A stretch of 64,000 bases of DNA from an uncultured Clostridia bacterium (GTDB taxonomy: Bacteria > Bacillota > Clostridia > TANB77 > CAG-508), in assembly GCA_934120045.1 (NCBI GenBank), contig CAKOTF010000007.1, forward strand, positions 1-64,000, given 5' to 3'. Position numbers and translations under genes: made by a program. The notes under the pieces are model-generated. The model saw nothing but the letters and a program-made list of their open reading frames with translations. It searched no databases and had not been told where the DNA came from. Positions 9,336-19,400 of this stretch are shown piece by piece; positions within the stretch are counted from its first letter, which is position 1, and the number at the start of each line of letters is the position of its first letter.

Positions 9336-9356
9336 TTTATTTTCCTTCCTTTTTCA

Positions 9357-9390
9357 TTAAAAAGTCTCTGCAAAAATGCAGAGAACTTTT
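9357..9390 (-). terminator. Intrinsic terminator after clpE-like gene
   Basis: CTCTGC/GCAGAG stem with AAAGT/ACTTT flanks and a U-run on the minus strand, between the clpE-like stop and the trmFO Shine-Dalgarno. Confidence 0.85.
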
Positions 9391-9392
9391 AA

Positions 9393-11741
9393 TTATTCAA
9401 CATTAAATTTTAATTCATTGCTTTTTATGTCAACATTAATAGTTTGCCCATCATGGACATCACCTTTTAAAATCATTTCAGAAATTTCATCTTCAACATA
9501 TCTTTGAATAGCCCTTCTCAAAGGTCTTGCACCATATTTCAAATTAGTTCCTTTTTCTAATATAAAATCTTTTGCATTTTCTGAAACATTTAAAGAAATA
9601 TTTTTGTCTGCTAAAGCTTTTACTGTATCTTTTAACATTAATTCCACAATTTGTAATAATTCAGGTTTTGTTAATGAATCAAATACTATAATTTCATCTA
9701 TTCTATTTAAAAATTCAGGTCTAAAAACTTGTTTTAGATTTTCTTCTATTTTATTATTATCAACTGTTTTTTTATCAAAACCAATTGAATTTGTATTAAC
9801 ATTTGAACCTGCATTTGATGTCATAATTATAATTGTATTTTGGAAACTAACAACATTTCCTTGTGAATCTGTAAGTTTTCCGTCATCTAATACTTGTAAT
9901 AAAATGTTAAATACATCAGGGTGTGCTTTTTCAATTTCATCAAATAATATAATAGAATATGGTTTTCTTTTTACTTTTTCAGTAAGTTGACCTGCATCAT
10001 CATATCCAACATATCCTGGAGGTGCACCAATAAGTTTTGCTGTTGAGTGGCTTTCCATATATTCAGACATATCTACTCTTATTATTGAGTCTTCTGATCC
10101 AAACATTTCATATGCTAAGCTTTTTGCAAGTTCTGTTTTTCCAACACCTGTTGGTCCAACAAATATGAATGATGGTGGACGTTTTGTACTTTGAAGTCCT
10201 GCACGATTTCTTCTTATTGCTCTAGAAACTGCACATACTGCTTTATCTTGGCCAATAACTCTTTTATGAAGATTTGTTTCAAGATTTAATAGTTTTTGCG
10301 TCTCTGCTTCTGTAATTTTTTTAACTGGAATTTTAGTCCAATTTTCAATAACTTGTGCTATATCTTGAACTGTTAAAGATTTTAATTTTATTGTACTATT
10401 TAAATGATCAATTTCTTCAATTAATCTACATTCTTTAGTTTTTAAATCTGCTGCTTTTTGATAATCTTCTGTTGAATCTGCTTGTGCAGCATCTTCTTTT
10501 TGTGCTTGAACATCAGCAAGTTCTTGTTTTAACATTTCAAGTTTAAACAATTCTTTATTTTCAAGATTAATTCTAGAACAAGCCTCATCTAAAATATCAA
10601 TTGCTTTGTCTGGTAAAAATCTATCATGAATATATTTTTCAGACATTATAACTGCTTGTTTTATAACATCATTTGAAATTTTTACTTTGTGGTATTCTTC
10701 ATAATATTTTTTAATCCCTGTCAAAATTGAAATTGTATCATCAATATTAGGTTCTTCAACTAAAACTTGTTGAAATCTTCTTTCCAATGCAGTATCTTTT
10801 TCTATATATTTTCTATATTCTCTTAAAGTAGTAGTACCTATTAATTGAATTTCTCCATTTGCAAGTGATGGTTTTAAAATATTAGCAGCATTCATAGAAT
10901 GTTCTCCATCTCCTGCTCCAATTATATTGTGAATTTCATCTATTACAAGAATAATATTCTTGAATTCTTTACATTCATCAATAATACCTTTCATACGAGC
11001 TTCGAATTGTCCTCTAAATTGTGTCCCAGCTATAACAGATGTCATATCTAATAAATAAACTTCTTTATTTAAAAGTTTTGCTGGAACATTATTATTAGCA
11101 ATTTTTATAGCCAAACCTTGAGCAATTGCTGTTTTACCAACACCTGGTTCACCAATCAAACAAGGATTATTTTTTGTACGTCTATTTAAGATTTGTATAA
11201 CTCTTTGAATTTCCTTATCACGACCGATAACCATATCAAGTTCATTATTTTTAGCTTTTTGAGTTAGATTTGTTCCAAAAGTATCAAGATATTTTTTCTT
11301 TTTCTTAGCTTTCTTTGATTCAACTTTAACCTTTTGTCTACCACCATTAGTTTCTTCCTCATCTTTTTGTTTTTTAGGAACAAAATTAGCAAAGATAGAT
11401 CCAATAGGAATTCCCATAGAAATACCCTCTGGAGCATTTTCATCATCAACATCTTCATCACCATCAGATTCAAAATTTTCAAAATCCATATTTTCAAGAT
11501 TTTCCAATTTTAAATTAGAAGATAAATCCTTAAACAAAGACTCTAATTGTTTTGACATATTATTCATATCTATATTATTATTCGTTTGATTAGAAGTAGA
11601 CTGATTTGTATTAGTCTCAGGAACATCTAATCCACGTTTTTTTGCACACTCTTTACATAAGCCTTCCATTGAAGAAACGCCATTTTCAATTTTGTTTATA
11701 AATACAACTGCAGTGCGTTTTTTACATTGTGAACATATCAT
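9393..11741 (-). CDS. clpE: ClpE/ClpC-type AAA+ unfoldase
   Basis: 782 aa Hsp100 unfoldase that feeds substrates to ClpP. It lacks the ClpC-type N-domain and instead starts with a Cys4 zinc finger (C3, C6, C29, C32), the hallmark of ClpE. A ~100-residue acidic/basic linker follows. AAA1 has Walker A GEPGVGKT (~197-204) and DEIHNI. A UVR-like helix (DYQKAADLKTKE) lies between the rings. AAA2 has GPTGVGKT and ILFDEIEKAHPDVF. An IGF tripeptide, the ClpP-docking loop, occurs in SIGFDKK. It has its own promoter (11781-11809). No mcsA/mcsB/ctsR genes adjoin it. The symbol is inferred from architecture. Confidence 0.88.
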   Translation of the reverse strand: MICSQCKKRTAVVFINKIENGVSSMEGLCKECAKKRGLDVPETNTNQSTSNQTNNNIDMNNMSKQLESLFKDLSSNLKLENLENMDFENFESDGDEDVDDENAPEGISMGIPIGSIFANFVPKKQKDEEETNGGRQKVKVESKKAKKKKKYLDTFGTNLTQKAKNNELDMVIGRDKEIQRVIQILNRRTKNNPCLIGEPGVGKTAIAQGLAIKIANNNVPAKLLNKEVYLLDMTSVIAGTQFRGQFEARMKGIIDECKEFKNIILVIDEIHNIIGAGDGEHSMNAANILKPSLANGEIQLIGTTTLREYRKYIEKDTALERRFQQVLVEEPNIDDTISILTGIKKYYEEYHKVKISNDVIKQAVIMSEKYIHDRFLPDKAIDILDEACSRINLENKELFKLEMLKQELADVQAQKEDAAQADSTEDYQKAADLKTKECRLIEEIDHLNSTIKLKSLTVQDIAQVIENWTKIPVKKITEAETQKLLNLETNLHKRVIGQDKAVCAVSRAIRRNRAGLQSTKRPPSFIFVGPTGVGKTELAKSLAYEMFGSEDSIIRVDMSEYMESHSTAKLIGAPPGYVGYDDAGQLTEKVKRKPYSIILFDEIEKAHPDVFNILLQVLDDGKLTDSQGNVVSFQNTIIIMTSNAGSNVNTNSIGFDKKTVDNNKIEENLKQVFRPEFLNRIDEIIVFDSLTKPELLQIVELMLKDTVKALADKNISLNVSENAKDFILEKGTNLKYGARPLRRAIQRYVEDEISEMILKGDVHDGQTINVDIKSNELKFNVE

Positions 11742-11780
11742 ATACTATAATTCCTCTTTTCCTTTATTAAAATATTATAT

Positions 11781-11809
11781 ATTCTACATTAAATTTTCCA
11801 AATAGTCAA
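11781..11809 (-). promoter_or_regulatory. Sigma-A promoter of clpE-like gene
   Basis: TTGACT (11809-11804), 17-nt spacer, TAGAAT (11786-11781) on the minus strand, about 40 nt upstream of the start. No CIRCE repeat or clear CtsR heptad repeat was seen nearby. Confidence 0.75.
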
Positions 11810-11829
11810 GAGAAAATACATTATAGTAC

Positions 11830-11858
11830 TAGACAAAAAAATAAAAATATGATATATT
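11830..11858 (+). promoter_or_regulatory. Promoter of tRNA-Leu
   Basis: TAGACA (11830-11835), 17-nt spacer, TATATT (11853-11858), 30 nt before the tRNA 5' end. It diverges from the clpE-like promoter. Confidence 0.7.
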
Positions 11859-11888
11859 AAGAAAGTCTAAAAAAACAAAAAACAATAA

Positions 11889-11971
11889 GCCGATGTGGCG
11901 GAATTGGCAGACGCACCAGACTCAAAATCTGGCGGGAAACCATGTGGGTTCGAGTCCCACCATCGGTACCA
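11889..11971 (+). tRNA. tRNA-Leu (anticodon CAA)
   Basis: Class II tRNA of 83 nt with encoded CCA. The acceptor is GCCGATG/CATCGGT with a G-U at the first pair. Anticodon stem CCAGA/TCTGG encloses loop CTCAAAA with CAA at 11923-11925. The long variable arm and the GTTCGAG T-loop are typical of tRNA-Leu. It has its own promoter and terminator. Confidence 0.97.
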
Positions 11972-11973
11972 AA

Positions 11974-12012
11974 AATAGTAGTATTTGAGAAATATTCAAA
12001 TACTATTTTTTT
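11974..12012 (+). terminator. Terminator after tRNA-Leu
   Basis: Stem AGTATTTGA (11980-11988)/TCAAATACT (11996-12004) followed by a run of seven T. Confidence 0.85.
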
Positions 12013-12183
12013 ACATCAAATTTAACTCAAATAAACATATTGAAAATTATATTACAACATGATATAATCTCTCAAAATAGTCAAGCACTATCTCATAACT
12101 ATTTCATCAACAATCATAGATGAAAAAACTTAATCTCCAATTCATCCATAAACAATTCAAAAATATTAAGGAGGCAATTTCAA

Positions 12184-12648
12184 ATGACAACAAAAGAAAA
12201 AAATCTCAAAAAAGGAGCAAAAGCATTTGATTTACTTCAGCAAATCAAAAAATATGCTAATGCTTGTTTTAAACAAGGAACTCCTGAATATGAAGCTGTT
12301 ATACATAGTATTTCTATTCTTGAAAAAAATTTCGAACCTTATTCAATTCAATTCAAAAAAATTCAAGATGAAAAGCAAAAAAAAGAGCTTGTAGCCAAGG
12401 AAACCTGTGCACGAGAAGGACATACTGGAGAATGGCATGAACATGAATATACCGTTTGGGCAATTTGTGGAGATAGAGGTTTCGAACGTTACTGTCCAAT
12501 TACCAAAAAAAATTGGACTAGAATTTGTACAAGATGTAGAGAACAAGAAACAGTAGATGTAGAACCTATTGAAGTTACAAGACTTCATAAATTACAAGAA
12601 ATCAATGATATGGAAGAAAAATTAAAACAAATGAAGTCTGAATTATAA
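12184..12648 (+). CDS. Cys/His-containing small protein, possible metal binder (unknown)
   Basis: 154 aa, not recognised. An N-terminal helical, Lys-rich half (~1-75) is followed by a Cys/His/Trp-rich segment (~78-125: CAREGHTGEWHEHEY, CGDRGFERYC, CTRC) able to coordinate zinc or another metal, then a short C-terminal helix (LQEINDMEEKLKQM). GGAGG lies 8 nt before the ATG. It is a single-gene unit between tRNA-Leu and rpoC with a strong terminator behind it. Its plus orientation interrupts an otherwise minus-strand block, consistent with insertion. Nucleic-acid binding is possible but unproven. Confidence 0.8.
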   Translation: MTTKEKNLKKGAKAFDLLQQIKKYANACFKQGTPEYEAVIHSISILEKNFEPYSIQFKKIQDEKQKKELVAKETCAREGHTGEWHEHEYTVWAICGDRGFERYCPITKKNWTRICTRCREQETVDVEPIEVTRLHKLQEINDMEEKLKQMKSEL

Positions 12649-12657
12649 TTCATTTTC

Positions 12658-12690
12658 AAAGAAACCTCTATTAGAGGTTTCTTTCTTTAT
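12658..12690 (+). terminator. Terminator after the Cys/His gene
   Basis: GAAACCTCT (12661-12669)/AGAGGTTTC (12673-12681), 3-nt loop, extended by AAA/TTT and followed by T-rich sequence. Confidence 0.9.
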
Positions 12691-12696
12691 ATAAAT

Positions 12697-12738
12697 AGAA
12701 AAACACAGATAAACTTTTATGTCTATCTGTGTTTTAAT
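12697..12738 (-). terminator. Terminator after rpoC
   Basis: AAAACACAGATA (12700-12711)/TATCTGTGTTTT (12724-12735), a perfect 12-bp stem. It ends the rpoBC unit, so rpsL is not read from the rpoB promoter. Confidence 0.85.
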
Positions 12739-12739
12739 T

Positions 12740-15700
12740 TTATTCAGCATCTGATTGTATTTCAACTTGTTTATTTGCATCAATTTCTTCTGCAACTGTC
12801 TTTTCATCTTCGCCTTCAACCTTAATAGTAACATCTTGATATCTCTTCATACCAGTTCCAGCTGGGATTAACTTACCAATGATAACATTTTCTTTTAATC
12901 CTATTAAATCATCTTCCTTACCTTTAATTGCAGCTTCTGTTAATACTCTTGTTGTCTCTTGGAATGATGCAGCTGATAAGAAACTATCTGTTGCAAGTGA
13001 AGCTTTAGTAATACCAAGTAATGCTCTCTTTCCTGTTGCTGGACGTTTACCTTGTTCAACAGCTTCTTTATTTTTATCTTCAAATTCATACATATCAACT
13101 AATGATCCTGGGAACATATCTGTATCTCCACCATCATCAACTCTAACCTTACGAAGCATTTGTCTTGCAATTACTTCAACGTGTTTATCATTGATATCAA
13201 CACCTTGGTTTCTATATGCTTTTTGAATTTCAGATATTACATATTCATAAACACCTTCTGGTCCTTTTATTGCTAAAATTTCAGCTGGATTTATAGAACC
13301 TTCTATTAATGGATCTGCAGCTTTTACTTCATCTCCATCTTTTACTTTTAGTTTTGATCCAAATGGAATTGTGTATGTTCTTGAATCATCTTTTGATGTA
13401 ACAATTACTTCTAATTTCTTCTTATTATCAGAAATTTTAACTGTACCATCGATTTCTGTTATTACAGCAACACCCTTAGGTTTTCTAGCTTCAAAGATTT
13501 CCTCTACTCTTGGAAGACCTTGTGTGATATCTGCAACACCAGCAACACCACCAGAGTGAATTGTTCTCATGGTTAACTGTGTACCAGGTTCACCAATTGA
13601 TTGTGCAGCTATAATACCAACAGATTCACCAATTGATACTAAATCTCTTCTTGCCAATCCCATACCATAACATTTTTGGCATACGCCATGTTTTCCTCTA
13701 CATGCAATTACTGAACGTACAACAACTTTTGTAATTCCAGCATCTACAATACGTTTTGCTATGTCTTTATTAATCATTGTATTTGTATCTACAATAACTT
13801 CATTTGTTTGTGGATCTAATATATCATTTAATGGATATCTTCCTTCTAGTCTTTCAGCTAATCCTTCAACTATTTGATTTCCATCTTTAATATCTTCAAT
13901 TGTTAATCCATCAACAGTTCCACAATCATGTTCTCTAACAATTATATCTTGTGAAACATCAACTAGTCTTCTTGTTAAGTATCCAGAGTCAGCTGTTCTT
14001 AAGGCTGTATCTGAAAGTCCTTTACGAGCACCATGTGATGATATGAAATATTCCAATGCATCTAGACCTTCACGGAAACATGATTTGATTGGTATTTCAA
14101 CTGCTTTACCAGTTGTACTAGCCATAAGTCCACGCATACCTGCGATTTGTCTTAATTGGTTCATGTTACCACGGGCTCCAGATTTAACCATCATATATAT
14201 TGGGTTTAAATCATCAAAATTTTCTTCCATTGCCTTACTTACATCATTTGTTGCCTTTTCCCAAATATTAACAACTGATTGATATCTTTCATCATCTGTT
14301 ATTAAACCTCTTCTATATTGATTTCTTACTTTTTCAACTTGTTTGTCTGCATCTGCTAAAATGTCTTTTTTAGAATCTGGTACTTTTACATCTGCTACTG
14401 AGAATGTAATACCTGCTAATGTTGAATATTTGAAACCTAATGCTTTGATATAATCTATAACTTCTGCTGATTCGATTAAACCATGTTTGTCAATTGTTCT
14501 TTCAATTATTGTTCCCATTGATTTTTTCATAACTGGGAAATTGATTTCATATTGGAATGGATCTTCTTTTCTGTCTATAAATCCTAAATCTTGTGGAATT
14601 CCTTGGTTAAATATAATTCTACCAACACTTGTTTCAACTTTCTTTGATTTCATTTCTCCATCAATTTCTTTTGTAATTCTTACAAAGATTTTCGCATGAA
14701 TTGATACTGCATTATTTTGTAATGCCATTATTGCTTCATCAGGATCTTTGAAATATTTTCCTTCTCCTAATTCTCCATCTAATGTCATTGTTAAATAATA
14801 ACTTCCTAAAATCATGTCTAGTCTTGGTACTGCTACTGGCTTACCATCTTGTGGTTTTAATAAGTTGTTTGTAGCTAGCATTAAATATCTTGATTCTGCT
14901 TGTGCTTCTGGTGTTAATGGTAAATGTATAGCCATCTGGTCACCATCGAAGTCAGCATTGAATGCTTCACATACTAATGCATGTAATTTTATTGCTCTAC
15001 CTTCTACTAATACTGGTTCAAATGATTGAATACCTAATCTGTGTAGTGTTGGAGCTCTGTTTAACATTACTGGGTGGTCTTTAATAACTTCTTCTAGAAT
15101 TCCCCATACTTCTGGGCTTAATCTTTCTACCATTCTTTTTGCACTTTTTATATTATGTGCTAAATGTCTTTCAACTAATTCTTTCATTACAAATGGTTTG
15201 AATAATTCAATTGCCATTTCTTTTGGTAGACCACATTGATATATTTTTAATTCTGGTCCTACTACGATTACTGAACGTCCTGAATAGTCAACACGTTTTC
15301 CTAATAAGTTTTGACGGAATCTACCTTGTTTTCCTTTTAATAAATCTGATAAAGATTTTAATGGTCTGTTTCCAGCACCTGTAACAGGTCTTCCTCTTCT
15401 TGAGTTATCAATTAAAGCATCTACTGATTCTTGTAACATTCTCTTTTCATTTCTTACAATGATTTCAGGTGCTCCAAGTTCTAATAATCTCTTTAATCTG
15501 TTATTTCTGTTTATAACTCTTCTATATAAATCATTTAAGTCTGATGTTGCAAATCTACCACCATCTAATTGAACCATAGGTCTTAAATCTGGTGGAATTA
15601 CTGGTACAACATTCATTACCATCCATTCAGGTCTGTTTCCTGATTGTAAAAATGCTTCAACTGTGTCTAATCTTTTTATTAATTTTGCTTTTCTTTGTTC

Positions 15701-16306
15701 ACTAGCATTTTCAATTTCTTTTTCTATTTGAGCTGTTAATTTTGCTAAATCAATTTCTTCTAATAATTTTCTTATTGCTTCAGCACCCATTTCAGCTTTG
15801 AATGATTTTCTACCATATTTTTCTTCTGCTTCATGGTATTCTTTTTCAGTTAATATTTGGCATTTTTCTAGTCCAGATGTTCCTTTATCTGTTACTATAT
15901 ATGATGCAAAATAAATTACTTTTTCAAGATTTCTTGGTGAGATATCTAGCATTAATGCAATTCTACTTGGAATTCCTTTGAAATACCAAATATGTGCAAC
16001 TGGTGCTGCAAGTTCAATGTGTCCCATTCTTTCACGTCTTACTTTTGATTTTGTAACTTCTACACCACACTTATCACAAACAATCCCTTTATATCTTACT
16101 CTTTTATATTTACCACAATGACATTCCCAGTCTTTTGTTGGTCCAAATATTTTTTCACAAAATAGACCATCTTTTTCTGGTTTTAAAGTTCTATAATTTA
16201 TAGTCTCTGGTTTTTTTACTTCACCTTTTGACCATTCTCTTATTTTTTCGTCTGATGCAATTCCTATTTTAATTTTATTGAATATCTCTAATTCGTCTTC
16301 TTCCAT
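12740..16306 (-). CDS. rpoC: DNA-directed RNA polymerase subunit beta'
   Basis: 1188 aa, normal for Clostridia. Catalytic clamp subunit. The N-terminal zinc finger (CHC...CDKC, ~residues 60-80), the absolutely conserved NADFDGDQM magnesium-binding loop, the rudder/lid region and the second zinc site (CRGKHGVCQKCYGMG) are all present. An acidic tail ends the protein. The start ATG has an AAGGGGG Shine-Dalgarno at a slightly long spacing. It follows rpoB by ~130 nt and is closed by its own terminator. Confidence 0.98.
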   Translation of the reverse strand: MEEDELEIFNKIKIGIASDEKIREWSKGEVKKPETINYRTLKPEKDGLFCEKIFGPTKDWECHCGKYKRVRYKGIVCDKCGVEVTKSKVRRERMGHIELAAPVAHIWYFKGIPSRIALMLDISPRNLEKVIYFASYIVTDKGTSGLEKCQILTEKEYHEAEEKYGRKSFKAEMGAEAIRKLLEEIDLAKLTAQIEKEIENASEQRKAKLIKRLDTVEAFLQSGNRPEWMVMNVVPVIPPDLRPMVQLDGGRFATSDLNDLYRRVINRNNRLKRLLELGAPEIIVRNEKRMLQESVDALIDNSRRGRPVTGAGNRPLKSLSDLLKGKQGRFRQNLLGKRVDYSGRSVIVVGPELKIYQCGLPKEMAIELFKPFVMKELVERHLAHNIKSAKRMVERLSPEVWGILEEVIKDHPVMLNRAPTLHRLGIQSFEPVLVEGRAIKLHALVCEAFNADFDGDQMAIHLPLTPEAQAESRYLMLATNNLLKPQDGKPVAVPRLDMILGSYYLTMTLDGELGEGKYFKDPDEAIMALQNNAVSIHAKIFVRITKEIDGEMKSKKVETSVGRIIFNQGIPQDLGFIDRKEDPFQYEINFPVMKKSMGTIIERTIDKHGLIESAEVIDYIKALGFKYSTLAGITFSVADVKVPDSKKDILADADKQVEKVRNQYRRGLITDDERYQSVVNIWEKATNDVSKAMEENFDDLNPIYMMVKSGARGNMNQLRQIAGMRGLMASTTGKAVEIPIKSCFREGLDALEYFISSHGARKGLSDTALRTADSGYLTRRLVDVSQDIIVREHDCGTVDGLTIEDIKDGNQIVEGLAERLEGRYPLNDILDPQTNEVIVDTNTMINKDIAKRIVDAGITKVVVRSVIACRGKHGVCQKCYGMGLARRDLVSIGESVGIIAAQSIGEPGTQLTMRTIHSGGVAGVADITQGLPRVEEIFEARKPKGVAVITEIDGTVKISDNKKKLEVIVTSKDDSRTYTIPFGSKLKVKDGDEVKAADPLIEGSINPAEILAIKGPEGVYEYVISEIQKAYRNQGVDINDKHVEVIARQMLRKVRVDDGGDTDMFPGSLVDMYEFEDKNKEAVEQGKRPATGKRALLGITKASLATDSFLSAASFQETTRVLTEAAIKGKEDDLIGLKENVIIGKLIPAGTGMKRYQDVTIKVEGEDEKTVAEEIDANKQVEIQSDAE

Positions 16307-16357
16307 CTCTATTAGATGTCCCCCTTCTCAAATTATTTGGGCATTTTAAAACAGCTC

Positions 16358-16400
16358 AAGAGGCTATCCACCGCTCTTGCAAACTCTTCCGTCGCCTCTT
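16358..16400. other. Inverted repeat in the rpoB-rpoC spacer
   Basis: AAGAGGC (16358-16364) pairs with GCCTCTT (16394-16400) across 29 nt. The spacer is more G+C-rich than its surroundings. It may be an intercistronic processing structure; there is no U-run for termination. Confidence 0.4.
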
Positions 16401-16434
16401 TTGCTTTTCAAAATATTATTTAATTGTAGTTTTA

Positions 16435-19400
16435 TTATTCATTATCAAATCCGTCATTATCATAAATGCTGTCATCATCATCTAAATTATCATCATCAAA
16501 TAGTTCATCACTATCTTCTTCATCTTCATTATCTACCATTTCTTCTTCTTCATATCCGTCTTCTAAATCTTCATGTATTAATACATCATCTTCAGTTAAA
16601 GCTCTATCTTTTTCTACATCTTCATAATCAATTCCATCTTCGATGTGTTCTTTTAATTCTAATTCTTTATTATCTTCAGAGAATAATCTTACATCTAATC
16701 CTAATGCTTGCAATTCTTTTACAAGTACTTTAAAGCTTTCTGGAACTCCTGGTTCAGGAATATTTTCACCTTTAACAATTGCTTCATATGCTTTAACACG
16801 TCCTACAACATCATCTGATTTTATTGTTAAAATCTCTTGTAATGTGTATGCTGCACCATAAGCTTCTAGTGCCCAAACTTCCATCTCTCCAAAACGTTGT
16901 CCACCAAATTGAGCTTTACCTCCTAAAGGTTGTTGTGTTACTAATGAGTATGGTCCTGTTGAACGAGCATGTATTTTATCATCAACTAAGTGATGTAATT
17001 TTAACATGTACATTACACCAACTGTAATTGGACTTGCAAATGGTTCTCCAGTTCTTCCATCATATAATGTTTGTTTTCCATCTGGTGATAATCCAGCTTC
17101 TTGTAATAATTCTTCAATTTCTTTATCAGATGCACCATCAAATACTGGTGTTGATACTTTCCATCCTAATGCTCTTGCTGCTGCTCCTAAGTGAACTTCA
17201 AGGATTTGTCCTAAGTTCATACGAGATGGTATACCTAATGGGTTTAATAAAATGTCTATTGGTGTTCCATCTGGTAAGAATGGCATATCTTCTTTTGGTA
17301 ATATTCTTGAAATAACACCTTTGTTACCATGACGTCCAGCCATTTTATCTCCAACTGATATTTTTCTCTTTGTAGCAATATAACATCTAATTACTTGATT
17401 TACTCCAGGTCCTAATTCTTCTGAATTGTCTCTTGTAAATATTTTTACATCAACAATTGTTCCAGCTTCACCATGTGGTACACGAAGTGATGTATCTCTT
17501 ACTTCTCTAGCTTTTTCTCCAAATATTGCACGAAGTAATCTTTCTTCTGCTGTTAGGTCTGTTTCTCCTTTTGGAGTAACTTTACCAACTAATATATCTC
17601 CAGGTCTTACTTCTGCACCTATTCTAATAATACCATTTTCATCAAGATCTTTTAATGCGTCATCTCCAACATTTGGTATATCTCTTGTTATTTCTTCTGG
17701 GCCTAATTTGGTATCACGACATTCACAATCATATTCTTCAATATGTATTGATGTAAATATGTCTTCTTGTACTAATCTTTCATTTAAAAGAATAGCATCC
17801 TCATAGTTGTAACCTTCCCATGTTGAGAATGCTACTAACATGTTTTTACCTAATGCCATTTCTCCATCTTTTGTTGCTGGTCCATCTGCTAACGCATCAC
17901 CTTTTTTAACTATTTCACCTTTTCTAACTATTGGTCTTTGATTGATACATGTTCCACCATTTGTTCTTTTGAATTTACGTAGTTTATGTACAACTGTTTT
18001 ACCATTGTTATATTTCATTGTGATACTGTCACCAGTAACTTTTTCTACAACACCATCATCTTCAGCTAATATTAATATTCCTGAATCTTTTGCTGCTCTA
18101 TATTCAATACCTGTTGCTATAATTGGTGCTTCTGATGTCATTAATGGAACTGCTTGACGTTGCATGTTTGATCCCATTAAAGATCTTTTAGCATCATCAT
18201 TTTCCAAGAATGGAATCATTGCAGCTGCAATTGATACTAATTGTTTTGGTGATACATCAACATATTGTACTAATTCTTTATCAACTTCTATAATTTCATT
18301 TCTATGTCTTACACGAACACGCTTATTTATAAATTCATTGTTTTCATTCATTGGTTCAGATGCTTGTGCTATCATGTAATTATCTTCAACATCTGCACTC
18401 ATATATTCAACAATATCTGTTACTCTATGTGTTTCTGGATCTACTTTTCTATATGGTGTTTCAATAAATCCATATTCATTTATATTAGCAAATGATGATA
18501 ATGCTGAAATTAATCCAATGTTTGGTCCTTCTGGAGATTCAATTGGACATAATCTACCATAATGTGTATAGTGAATATCACGAACTTCAAATCCTGCTCT
18601 TTCTCTTGACAAACCACCAGGTCCTAATGCTGAAATTCTTCTTTTATGTGTTAATTCTGATAATGGGTTTGTTTGATCCATAAATTGTGATAATTGTGAA
18701 CTTCCAAAGAATTCTCTTATTGATGATGTTATTGGTTTTGTGTTTATTAATGATTGTGGTGTTATAACATCTAAGTCTTGAATTGTCATTCTTTCACGAA
18801 CAACTCTTTCAAGTCTTGCTAAACCAATTCTGAATTGATTTTGTAATAATTCTCCAACACATCTTATTCTACGATTTGCTAAGTGATCTATATCATCAGC
18901 TTTTCCATATCCATGATACATATTTAATAAATAGTTTATTGATGCTATCATGTCTTCTGTTGTTATATATTTTGGAATTAGTTCTTCTTCTCTTTGTTTT
19001 AATGTTTTAACTAATTCTTCTTCTGAAGTATTTTCCATTATATTTTTTAATACTTCATAATTTACATATTCTTTTATATGTAAGCTACTTAAGTCTACAT
19101 TTGGTAATACTGAATGAATATTTACTATTCCATTACCAATTATTCTTAATTTTTTATCTCCAAACTTAATATCTACTACATTTATACCTGCATTTTGAAT
19201 TGCTTCTGCTGCTTCTGCTGAAATTACTTCTCCTGCTGTAACAAAAACTTCTCCTGTTTCTTTATCCATAATGTCTTCAAATGCAACTTGATTTTTTATT
19301 CTGTTTGCGATACTTAATTTTTGGTTAAATTTATATCTTCCTACTTTTGCTAAATCATATCTTCTATTGTCAAAGAATAATCCATTAAATAAGCTTTTGG

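Noticed and set aside
11742..11888. CIRCE or CtsR operator before the clpE-like gene
   Set aside because: No TTAGCACTC-N9-GAGTGCTAA repeat and no convincing tandem GGTCAAA heptads were seen.
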